Shown here: in pieces, positions 7,552-15,545 of the stretch
Position numbering within the stretch: the stretch's first letter is position 1
How the letters are laid out: every line of letters starts with the position of its first letter
From: a virus
DNA length: 37,273 nt
IMG/VR virus record: IMGVR_UViG_3300032241_002503
Span: 1 to 37,273 of that record
Direction: 5' to 3' (one strand)
Made by a program: the position numbers and the translations under genes
The notes under the pieces: generated by a model
Database searches by the model: none
Seen by the model: the letters and a program-made list of their open reading frames with translations, nothing else
What the model was told of the DNA's origin: nothing

Positions 7552-9030
7552 ATGGCACTTGACATTGATAGTTCACCTCAACCACTAGCTGGTCCTTCTG
7601 AAGGTCAGGAAGGTTATGCTTATTCTCGTGATTTTAAGGTAATAGCATTAAACATATTATCTTCTGGTTCACCTGAACCTGTTAATTTAAAACCAATGAT
7701 GTCTGAGTTTATATATCATGAAGATATATTTGCTCATACCACAACGGGAACTCTTTTACTTACAGATGCGCAAGGCATTATTGAAAAATTAAATTTACAT
7801 GGTAATGAATATTTAAGAGTTAAAATTGCTAAAGATAAAGAAAGTCCTGATAATTCTGATGGTTCTACTGTTATTGATAAACTATTTCGTTTATATAAAA
7901 TAGGACACAGACAAAAAACCGACAATGAGGCGACCGAGAATTATATTCTATATTTTTGTTCTGATGAAAATATGGTATCGGAACAATACAAAATTAGTAA
8001 GTCTTATAATGGTCAAATGATTAGTGAAATTATTACTGACATTTTACAAAATCAATTAAATGTTCAAGATGTTTCTGCTGGTGGAAAATATGATGCCAGT
8101 AAGATAGAAGATACTCAAGGCGTTTATAGTTTTATTGTACCAAATTTTCATCCATTTGAGGCAATTAATTGGGTAGCACAATTTGCTTTACCTGCCGATT
8201 CTTCTTGTGTTGGTGCAGACATGATATTTTTTGAAGATGGTTATGGATATGTTTTTGCTTCTATGCAATCACTAATGCAACAATCAAGTGTGTATACATT
8301 TGTATACGGACCAAAAAATTTAAGTCAAGAGTTTTTTAACGATTTAACAGACCAAACATTTAATGTATTGTGGTGGAAAGTAGAAAAATCTTTTGATTCT
8401 TTACATGGTGTAAATTCTGGAGTATTTGCAAATCGGTTAATTTCATTGGATCCACTTCAACAAACATCAAATACAACAGATTTTAATTATGCAGAATATT
8501 CTAAACAAGCACAAAGTTTAAATAATAATAATCCTGTTATTAATTCACTTCAGAATAGAAATGGAGATGCATTAACTGATACTCCAATGGCCACTTTAAG
8601 AATGGCAGTAAGTAATGCAAACCAAGATCAAAATCCATACATTAGTAAAAATCCGGGTTCTGTGACTAAAGATGTGTTTATTGAAAAAGTTTTGACGCAT
8701 AGAAAAGCACAAATGCACACAAATACATATCATAAGATAAGAATTTCTGTTGCAGGTAATCCATACTTTACCGTGGGTCAAGTGGTTACATTTAATTTAT
8801 TATCCAATACACCTTCTGGTTCCGAAGAAATACCTAAAGAGTTGGATAAAATATATTCTGGTAACTATTTGGTTGCTGCAACTAAACATCAAATACAAAC
8901 AGGCGGTTATACTACAATGTTAGAATTGATTAAAGAAAGTCTGCCAAATAACTTTGAACAAGCGGGATACTTGGATGTTGATAATAATGCTTCAATTTGG
9001 CAAAATACTGTGCAAGGTACTTTAGCATGA
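7552..9030 (+). CDS. Baseplate hub protein (gp27-like role)
   Basis: A 492-residue protein with a mostly beta pattern. It starts with a strand block FKVIALNILSS, MMSEFIYHEDIFAHTTTGTL and LLTDAQGIIEKL, resembling the tube-like domains of T4 gp27 and gpD hub proteins. A central part with IISEIITDILQ and FIVPNFHPFEAINWVA matches the inserted domain seen in hub proteins of contractile tails. The C-terminal part, ISVAGNPYFTVGQVVTF and GNYLVAATKHQI, is another hub-type block. It lies directly before the gp5-like spike gene and its stop overlaps that gene's ATG as ATGA, as expected for a hub-spike pair. T4 gp27 is shorter (391), so orthology is inferred from fold pattern and position. Confidence 0.7.
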   Translation: MALDIDSSPQPLAGPSEGQEGYAYSRDFKVIALNILSSGSPEPVNLKPMMSEFIYHEDIFAHTTTGTLLLTDAQGIIEKLNLHGNEYLRVKIAKDKESPDNSDGSTVIDKLFRLYKIGHRQKTDNEATENYILYFCSDENMVSEQYKISKSYNGQMISEIITDILQNQLNVQDVSAGGKYDASKIEDTQGVYSFIVPNFHPFEAINWVAQFALPADSSCVGADMIFFEDGYGYVFASMQSLMQQSSVYTFVYGPKNLSQEFFNDLTDQTFNVLWWKVEKSFDSLHGVNSGVFANRLISLDPLQQTSNTTDFNYAEYSKQAQSLNNNNPVINSLQNRNGDALTDTPMATLRMAVSNANQDQNPYISKNPGSVTKDVFIEKVLTHRKAQMHTNTYHKIRISVAGNPYFTVGQVVTFNLLSNTPSGSEEIPKELDKIYSGNYLVAATKHQIQTGGYTTMLELIKESLPNNFEQAGYLDVDNNASIWQNTVQGTLA

Positions 9031-10019
9031 AAGAAGAAACATTTTTAGGAGCCAACGGATTTATCTGGTGGTTAGGAGTAGTTGAGAGTAGACAAGACCC
9101 ATTAAATTTAGGTAGATGTCAGATTAGGGTGCATGGTTGGCACACAGATGACATGGATAGCATTCCATCGGAGGATTTACCTTGGGCTCAGCCTGTATTT
9201 TCACCAAACAATTCAAAAGAGTATAAGTCGCCTTATGAAGGTGATTGGGTTGTTGGTTTCTATATGGACGGTATGTCTGGCCAAGTACCTATGTATTTTG
9301 GTGTTTTACCTGGAGTACCAGCTGGAGCTCCAGTCTCAGGAAAAGGATTTAGTGACCAAGGAGATTCTAATAGACCAACTTCTCCTTATGCGGATCAACC
9401 ACCTGGACCTTATCCTAGTCGTTTAAATGAACCAACATCAAGTCGGTTATACAGAAATGAAGAAATTGATACTACCATTATTCAAGCAGAAAAAGATGCT
9501 GCTGTTTCTGGAGTAGACTCTGCCGGAGTTTCGTGGTCACAACCGGTACCATCTTATGCAGCCATACCTCCTTATAATGATGTAAAACAAACTGAGTCTG
9601 GCCATGTATTAGAATTTGATGATACTCCAAGTGCAGAAAGAATTCATTTAGCACATAGAAAAGGCACATATCTTGAAATTAGACCAGACGGAACTCAAGT
9701 AACAAGAATTGTTGCTGATAATTATGAGGTTATTTCAGGTAGTAATTTTGTTTCCATTAAAGGTACTTGTAATATTACTGTAAATGGAGATGCGAATATA
9801 TCTGTTGGCGGTAACGCTGTAGCCAAAGTTGGTGGAAATGCAGATGTTAACGTCTCTGGAGATGCTACGGCATCTGTTGGTGGAAAAGCTGATGTTAAAG
9901 TTGGCGGAGATGCCAATGTACAGGTTGGAGGCAATATAACTACAAAGGCTGGAGGAAACTACAATATTACTGCCGGCGGTACTTTTAGTGTTAGTGCTTC
10001 CACTATCAACCTAAACTAG
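9027..10019 (+). CDS. 5: gp5-like central spike: OB-fold plus short beta-helical needle, no lysozyme domain
   Basis: I place the start at the ATG at 9027, which overlaps the hub stop as ATGA, rather than an in-frame ATG at 8997 inside the hub gene. The protein has 330 residues. Residues ~8-100 (WWLGVVESRQDPLNLGRCQI, VHGWH, DWVVGFYMDG, MYFGVLPG) are the OB-fold of gp5/VgrG-type spikes. A proline-rich linker follows, then SGHVLEFDDTPSAERIHLAH, a typical spike neck. Residues 252-323 form nine consecutive 8-residue units of the form (V/A)xGxxxxx, the repeat of the gp5 C-terminal needle. The lysozyme domain present between these parts in T4 gp5 is absent. The spike would pierce the outer membrane as a trimer, and wall digestion must come from another protein. 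Confidence 0.85.
   Translation: MKEETFLGANGFIWWLGVVESRQDPLNLGRCQIRVHGWHTDDMDSIPSEDLPWAQPVFSPNNSKEYKSPYEGDWVVGFYMDGMSGQVPMYFGVLPGVPAGAPVSGKGFSDQGDSNRPTSPYADQPPGPYPSRLNEPTSSRLYRNEEIDTTIIQAEKDAAVSGVDSAGVSWSQPVPSYAAIPPYNDVKQTESGHVLEFDDTPSAERIHLAHRKGTYLEIRPDGTQVTRIVADNYEVISGSNFVSIKGTCNITVNGDANISVGGNAVAKVGGNADVNVSGDATASVGGKADVKVGGDANVQVGGNITTKAGGNYNITAGGTFSVSASTINLN
9780..9995 (+). repeat. Nine octapeptide repeats of the spike needle
   Basis: Nine in-frame 24-bp units encode VNGDANIS, VGGNAVAK, VGGNADVN, VSGDATAS, VGGKADVK, VGGDANVQ, VGGNITTK, AGGNYNIT and AGGTFSVS. The Gly at position 3 and small or beta residues elsewhere fit a triple-stranded beta helix. The needle is short. Confidence 0.85.
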
Positions 10020-10020
10020 T

Positions 10021-10028
10021 CATAAATA
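10021..10028 (+). promoter_or_regulatory. Possible late box CATAAATA before gp25
   Basis: This is a close match to the nATAAATA late box, but it ends only 4 bases before the gp25 ATG. A transcript from it would start at or inside the gene and would be leaderless for gp25. It could still supply gp6 and later genes. It may be chance in A/T-rich intergenic DNA. Confidence 0.25.
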
Positions 10029-10032
10029 AACG

Positions 10033-10428
10033 ATGGCCAATACACTAAAAAAGATATACTCCGATATAGACTTAACTTTTACGCCTAATCCGGTAACAGG
10101 AGATGTGGCGATGAGTTATGACGAACAGTCCGTAATTCGTTCTATTCGTAATTTATTGTTGACTAATTTCTATGAAAGACCATTTCAACCTAAGTTGGGG
10201 TCAAATTTAAATGCTTTTTTATTTGAAAATACGTCAGCTATTACATCCAGCGCTTTAGAAAAAGAAATTTCGGCAGTTATTAGAAATTTTGAGCCTAGGG
10301 CTACAATCAATTCATTGGTCGTTACTGCTCTGGAAGATTTAAATTCTTTTTTCATTGAATTATCAGTTTATATTGGTAATAATACACAACCATCTTCAGT
10401 AAACGTACTGCTTGAGAGGACACGATAA
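10033..10428 (+). CDS. 25: Baseplate wedge protein gp25
   Basis: The 131-residue protein matches T4 gp25 (132 residues) in length and in its hallmark block SIRNLLLTNFYERPFQPKLG followed by SNLNAFLFE. The N-terminal DIDLTFTPNPVTGDVAM and the C-terminal LEDLNSFFIELSVYIG also fit. gp25 belongs to the gp25/lysozyme-like family found in all contractile machines, is not catalytic, and joins the wedge to the sheath start. Its stop overlaps the gp6 ATG as TAATG, indicating translational coupling. The assignment is certain by sequence and position. Confidence 0.93.
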   Translation: MANTLKKIYSDIDLTFTPNPVTGDVAMSYDEQSVIRSIRNLLLTNFYERPFQPKLGSNLNAFLFENTSAITSSALEKEISAVIRNFEPRATINSLVVTALEDLNSFFIELSVYIGNNTQPSSVNVLLERTR

Positions 10429-12515
10429 TGGCAGCAGCCAACAGTAATATCCAATTATCGAGTTTGGACTTTAGTGATATAAAGACAAACTTTACTAATT
10501 TTTTACAAAGTCAAGATACTTTTAAAGATTACAACTTTAAAGGATCTGGTTTATCCATTCTGCTTGATATTTTGGCATACAACACACAGTATAATGCCTT
10601 CTATCTCAATATGGTTGCCAATGAAATGTTTTTGGACACTGCGGTACAAAGAGAATCGGTCGTATCTCATGCCAAACTATTAAATTATACTCCACAATCA
10701 GCTATTGCACCTACAGCTACAGTTAATATCAAAGTTAACCAAGTATCGCAATCTTCACTAACATTGCCAATTTACACAAAATTCATTTCTCAAGCAATTG
10801 ATGGTGTAAACTATACTTTTGTTACCACAAATACGATGGCAAACAATACTGTTAATGGCACAGTAACTTTTAATGGTGTTGAGATTAAACAAGGACAACC
10901 TTTAAGTTATAATTTTACAGTTAATACTACGGCCAATCCAGGACTTATTTTTGAAATTCCTGATAGTAATATTGATACCTCATCTTTGATTGTTCTTGTT
11001 CAACAATCATCTTCTAATAATTCGTATGAAATTTTCAATAATGCAACAGATTATTTAACATTAAATGGTAGTAGTGCTGTTTACTTCTTACAAGAAGGTA
11101 TTTCTGGCAACTATCAAATTTATTTTGGTGACGGAGTTTTAGGACAAACATTAATAGACGGAAATATTGTTAAAGTTTCCTATATTTCTACACAAGGTAC
11201 TGCTGCTCACGGCGCAAATTCGTTTACACTAATGAGTTCTATTGGAGGTTTTGCTAATACTCAAGTAATACCAGTAACCGCTGCATCAAATGGCAAACCA
11301 CAAGAATCTATTGATTCTATTAAATTTCAAGCACCAAAATCATTTACTGCACAAAACCGAGCTGTAACTAAAAACGATTACATTACCGCAATACAACAAA
11401 ACACTTTAGGTATTACATTTGATGCGGTTAATGTTTGGGGCGGTGAAGAAAATAATCCGCCAGCATATGGCCAAGTGTTTATTTGTTTAAAACCAACCGG
11501 GGCTTATGATTTAACGGAAACACAAAAACAACAATTATTAACTAATGTTATCAAACCTATTAGTATATTAACAGTAACTCCTAATATTATAAATCCTGAT
11601 TATACATACATTAAATTGGCAGTAAATGCTTATTATAATCCAAAACAAACCAATTTAACTTCAGCACAATTACAATCGGCAATATTGACTAGTGTTAAGT
11701 CATTTACCTCATCTACATTAAATACATTTAATTCTACTTTTAATGCTTATGGGTTATTAAGTTCAATACAGAACACAAATCAATCTGTAGTTACAAGTGA
11801 TTATGAACTCAAATTGCAAAAGAAATTTTATCCAAATTTTTCAATACCATCAACATATACATTAAATTATAATACACCATTACAAAGAGGAACTTTCTCT
11901 AGTGGTGTATCAAGTTCACCAGAATTAACTTTTGTTAATCCTACAAATTTAGCAAATAATATTTCTGGAGTATATCTAGAAGAATTTCTGACAGAGACTT
12001 TTGGAATACAATCAATTAATGTTGTTAATCCAGGATTTAATTATCAATTACCACCAACAATTAAAATTATTGGTGACGGAACTGGTGCAACGGCAAATTG
12101 TCAAATTATTAACGGATCCATTTCAGCTATTAACATCACAAATTCGGGTAACAACTATACTGCTGCTATCGTAGTAATCACACCTCAGACATCAGATACA
12201 GCTGGAAGATTAGGTTCTGCTGTTGCTATTTTAGAAGGTCAATATGGAACTCTAAGGTCATATTATTATGCAAATACAACAAACGGCCAACTCAAGACAG
12301 TTTTAAATTCAAACGTAGGTACGATAGATTATACAAATGGTATAATTACACTAAATTCTTTCAATCCTATTGCCGTAAATAATCCTTTAGGCGAATTAAC
12401 AATAAGTGTTACTCCAACAACATCAGTTATTTCTTCAACATACGATGGAATCATAACTTCCGATCCTTTTGATGCAAATGCTATTACTGTTAATGTATTA
12501 GAAATAAACAATTAA
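10428..12515 (+). CDS. 6: Baseplate wedge protein gp6 (baseplate J-like) with inserted GxxY beta module
   Basis: The 695-residue protein is close to T4 gp6 (660). The N-terminus has SLDFSDIKTNFTNFLQSQ, GLSILLDILAYNTQYNAFYL and NEMFLDTAVQRESVVSHAKL, characteristic of gp6. The centre contains the baseplate-J type block (IYFGDGVLGQ, VKVSYISTQGTAAHGANSF, then FTAQNRAVTKNDYITAIQ). Around residues 530-585 lies an insertion (VVNPGFNYQLPPTIKIIGDG, GATANCQI, INITNSGNNY) that is also found in the gp7, gp8 and giant proteins of this window and is not part of T4 gp6. gp6 dimers form the iris that changes during contraction. The start overlaps the gp25 stop. Confidence 0.9.
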   Translation: MAAANSNIQLSSLDFSDIKTNFTNFLQSQDTFKDYNFKGSGLSILLDILAYNTQYNAFYLNMVANEMFLDTAVQRESVVSHAKLLNYTPQSAIAPTATVNIKVNQVSQSSLTLPIYTKFISQAIDGVNYTFVTTNTMANNTVNGTVTFNGVEIKQGQPLSYNFTVNTTANPGLIFEIPDSNIDTSSLIVLVQQSSSNNSYEIFNNATDYLTLNGSSAVYFLQEGISGNYQIYFGDGVLGQTLIDGNIVKVSYISTQGTAAHGANSFTLMSSIGGFANTQVIPVTAASNGKPQESIDSIKFQAPKSFTAQNRAVTKNDYITAIQQNTLGITFDAVNVWGGEENNPPAYGQVFICLKPTGAYDLTETQKQQLLTNVIKPISILTVTPNIINPDYTYIKLAVNAYYNPKQTNLTSAQLQSAILTSVKSFTSSTLNTFNSTFNAYGLLSSIQNTNQSVVTSDYELKLQKKFYPNFSIPSTYTLNYNTPLQRGTFSSGVSSSPELTFVNPTNLANNISGVYLEEFLTETFGIQSINVVNPGFNYQLPPTIKIIGDGTGATANCQIINGSISAINITNSGNNYTAAIVVITPQTSDTAGRLGSAVAILEGQYGTLRSYYYANTTNGQLKTVLNSNVGTIDYTNGIITLNSFNPIAVNNPLGELTISVTPTTSVISSTYDGIITSDPFDANAITVNVLEINN

Positions 12516-12522
12516 GTATTAA

Positions 12523-15500
12523 ATGATACCAAATAATTATAAAACTTCGTTATTAATACCGTCACAGCTGCCCGAATTTATTCGTGATGATACTTCTTAT
12601 GCCAATTTTGTATTATTCTTGCAAGCATATTATGAATGGTTAGAAACTACTAACGCAGCCAATTCAGCAAGTACGATTGTTAGTGCAAATAACCAAGGTG
12701 TTACTTACGCTACTAAAAATTTATTAAATTATGACGATATTGATAATACTATTGATGAGTTTATTCAATATTTTTCTAATGACTTTCTTAATTATTTTCC
12801 ACCAGATTCAACTTGGGCAGCAAAAAACACCGCAGAAGTATTTAAATTAGCAAAAAACTTATATCAAGCCAAAGGCACACCGGCCTCATTTGAATTTTTA
12901 TTTCGTATTCTTTACAATTCTAACGTAGATATATTTTATACCAAAGATGCAGTTTTAAGAGCTTCTGCGGGTAATTGGTATGTTCCAAGAAGTTTAAAAT
13001 TAGCTACCTTGGATTCAAATTTTTTATACATCAGTAATTTAAGACTTTTTGGAAACATTTCAAAATCAATTGCAACAGTTGAAAATTCTATTGTTGCTGG
13101 AGATAAAACAGAAGTATTCATATCAAATATTGAACGTCTGTTTCAATCAGGTGAATCCGTTACTGTTGTAGACTCAAACAATCAGCCTGTATATTTTCTA
13201 AATGGTAAAATTGTTCCAACAAATACGCCTGAGTTATTAGCAAAAGCTATAACAATTGGTGCAGAAACTTTAACTGCTATTATTGTTGGCCAAATTAGTC
13301 AAATTTTAATTGCTAATCCTGGCCAAAACTATAATACTGGTGATCCTGTTATTGTCTATGGTGGTTTAAATTCAAATATTGCCAACCCTATGGGAGCAAC
13401 AGCTGTTGTTGGAGATGTAACATCAGGATCCATTCAGCGTATTAATACAGTCACAGAAGGTTTTGGTTATACAACAAACACAATAGTCACATTAACAAAT
13501 TCTGGTGGTGCAATTGCAATTGTTGGCGGACTTGATACAACATCTCCCAATGTTGCAAATGTTACCTTAATTTCAAACAATTACATCGCATCATTAAATA
13601 ATACCACAATTGGTAATGGTTCAGAGTATGGTTTTTTTTCAAATCCGCATGCAAACGCAAACACAACATTAGCTAATAGTTTTGATTTTATTAGTTTTAC
13701 CACTTATCCAGTAGCATCTATCGTTGTTACTTCTGCCGGCGGTGGTATTTCAGGAACTCCACAAATTTCTTTGGAATCTTCTTTTGAAAGTGAAAACAAT
13801 GTATATTTGGAAGATGTGGCAACATTAGGAATTTTAGGTCCAATACAAATCGTAAATGGTGGTTCGGGTTATGTAGCCAATGATATAATTGTTTTTTCAG
13901 GAGGTTCTGGATATGGCGCATATGCCAATGTATTAACAGTAAATTCTAACGGTGCAATTACTTCCGTTGGTTATGTTTACAATCAAAATATTCAATATCC
14001 TTTGGGTGGGTTAGGTTATACGAACCAAACATTACCAACAATTACAATTAATTCAGCAAATAATCAAGCAGCCAATGCTGTACTGTCGGTTCCCGGTATT
14101 TTAGGTACTGACGCCACTTTTTCAATTGTAACAAATGAAGTTGGTGCAATTCTTAACATTAATCTTACTAATCCGGGTGAAGATTATATTTCTGCACCAA
14201 ACGTAACTTTTAAAGTACAAGATATTGTTGTAACAAATGTGGATACTAATAATTTTCCTAAAAATGGCGACTTTGTATATCAAGGATCAGCTCCAAATAC
14301 GGCAATTTATTCAGCTTTTGTTTATTCTACAAATAAAGTAATCAACAATGCAAACAATCAACAATCAGTTTATGTATTGCGAGTTTACAATTACAATCAA
14401 ACGACAGTTAATGTTGCCGCACCATTGAAAATTGATAGGACCAGTGAAGTTTTACTGACTATAAGTCCTTCGTCTTATACAATAGATGATCCAAGATATA
14501 ACGCAACACAAGGAACATTAACTTATGGCGATGGCCATGCAACAGGTACAGCCACATTCTTAGATGGTCTTGTTATTGGCCAAGGACAATATTTGGATTC
14601 TTCTGGTCAACCAAGTGGCTTTGATGTTCTAGAAGATTCAACATATAACAATTACACTTACCAACTTACGTTAAATAAAGAAGTTGCAAAATACAGAAAA
14701 GTATTATTAGACCTATTACATCCGTCTGGTATGCAATACATAGGTCGGTATGCAATGGAGTCTGCCAATAACTATCGTTTCACTGCAGCGGATGGTTTAA
14801 ATCAAGGTTATTCATTATCTCACTATACTGGTTCAAATTCTTCAGGCATTTCTATTTCTGGTAGTTTTACTAATCCAAGTAGTAATATTATAACTTTAAT
14901 AGATACATTTGATGCTAATGTACAACAAATTATATCTCCCAATAGTACAATTGATATTATTACTGCAAACGGAGATAATTATTCATTTGAAGTTTCTTCG
15001 GTTTTCTTTGGTTCCAATGAGGATTTGTTAGTTGAGACTGGTTCTGAAGATTTATTGGCCAATACCGGCACAGACGATTTATTGGCAGATAGTGGATTCA
15101 ACCCTTATATTATTACTAAAAATAATGTTTTTGTAGCCTTTGCAAATGTTGCGTATGTTTCAGCAAATGCCAATAGTAATGTCATAAATATTAAATCATT
15201 AACGAACTCTTATAATCTTATCAATGGTGGGGTTTATAGTAATCCTAACGTACCTTTGATGGACATTGTTCGTGCGGGAGATAGTGTTTTAGTAGCTAAT
15301 AATTCGGCAAAAACTGTAACAAACATAAATTATCCGTTAGGTTTAATATACCTAAATGGTAATATAGCAAATACTGTTTCTAATGGGTTTATGTCAACCA
15401 GTAGAACAATAAAGGCATACGATTCAAATGTTTTGATTTATGGACCTATTGGCGTACAATTTATACCAGAGCTGACAACACAAGATGGTTTATATCAGAT

Positions 15501-15537
15501 AACAGACCAAAACGGAAATATAATTCTTACAATTTAG
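12523..15537 (+). CDS. 7: Baseplate wedge protein gp7 with several GxxY beta modules
   Basis: At 1004 residues it is close to T4 gp7 (1032). The N-terminal ~160 residues (LLIPSQLPEFIRDD, FVLFLQAYYEWLE, LAKNLYQAKGTPASFEFLFR) are the block typical of gp7-like wedge proteins in aquatic T4-like phages. From ~250 to ~560 come about five GxxY-type beta modules, for example NPGQNYNTGDPVIVYGG, GGSGYVANDIIVFSGGSGYG and NPGEDYISAPNVTF. The later segment KYRKVLLDLLHPSGMQYIGR is also diagnostic. Residues ~833-859 contain three 9-residue units beginning EDLL/DDLL. gp7 links the wedge to gp8 and gp10-type peripheral parts. The ATG follows the gp6 stop by seven bases, with no clear ribosome site. Confidence 0.82.
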   Translation: MIPNNYKTSLLIPSQLPEFIRDDTSYANFVLFLQAYYEWLETTNAANSASTIVSANNQGVTYATKNLLNYDDIDNTIDEFIQYFSNDFLNYFPPDSTWAAKNTAEVFKLAKNLYQAKGTPASFEFLFRILYNSNVDIFYTKDAVLRASAGNWYVPRSLKLATLDSNFLYISNLRLFGNISKSIATVENSIVAGDKTEVFISNIERLFQSGESVTVVDSNNQPVYFLNGKIVPTNTPELLAKAITIGAETLTAIIVGQISQILIANPGQNYNTGDPVIVYGGLNSNIANPMGATAVVGDVTSGSIQRINTVTEGFGYTTNTIVTLTNSGGAIAIVGGLDTTSPNVANVTLISNNYIASLNNTTIGNGSEYGFFSNPHANANTTLANSFDFISFTTYPVASIVVTSAGGGISGTPQISLESSFESENNVYLEDVATLGILGPIQIVNGGSGYVANDIIVFSGGSGYGAYANVLTVNSNGAITSVGYVYNQNIQYPLGGLGYTNQTLPTITINSANNQAANAVLSVPGILGTDATFSIVTNEVGAILNINLTNPGEDYISAPNVTFKVQDIVVTNVDTNNFPKNGDFVYQGSAPNTAIYSAFVYSTNKVINNANNQQSVYVLRVYNYNQTTVNVAAPLKIDRTSEVLLTISPSSYTIDDPRYNATQGTLTYGDGHATGTATFLDGLVIGQGQYLDSSGQPSGFDVLEDSTYNNYTYQLTLNKEVAKYRKVLLDLLHPSGMQYIGRYAMESANNYRFTAADGLNQGYSLSHYTGSNSSGISISGSFTNPSSNIITLIDTFDANVQQIISPNSTIDIITANGDNYSFEVSSVFFGSNEDLLVETGSEDLLANTGTDDLLADSGFNPYIITKNNVFVAFANVAYVSANANSNVINIKSLTNSYNLINGGVYSNPNVPLMDIVRAGDSVLVANNSAKTVTNINYPLGLIYLNGNIANTVSNGFMSTSRTIKAYDSNVLIYGPIGVQFIPELTTQDGLYQITDQNGNIILTI
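15019..15099 (+). repeat. Three 27-bp in-frame repeats in gp7
   Basis: The repeats encode EDLLVETGS, EDLLANTGT and DDLLADSGF. The DNA copies differ mainly at synonymous or conservative positions, so the triplication is not recent. Alternating acidic and Leu-Leu pairs suggest a short exposed beta ladder. Confidence 0.8.
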
Positions 15538-15545
15538 GATAAAAA

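Noticed and set aside
8997-9026. Ten-residue N-terminal extension of the gp5-like protein
   Set aside because: The ATG at 9027 overlaps the hub stop as ATGA and begins at the family-like N-terminus, while the upstream ATG lies inside the hub gene.
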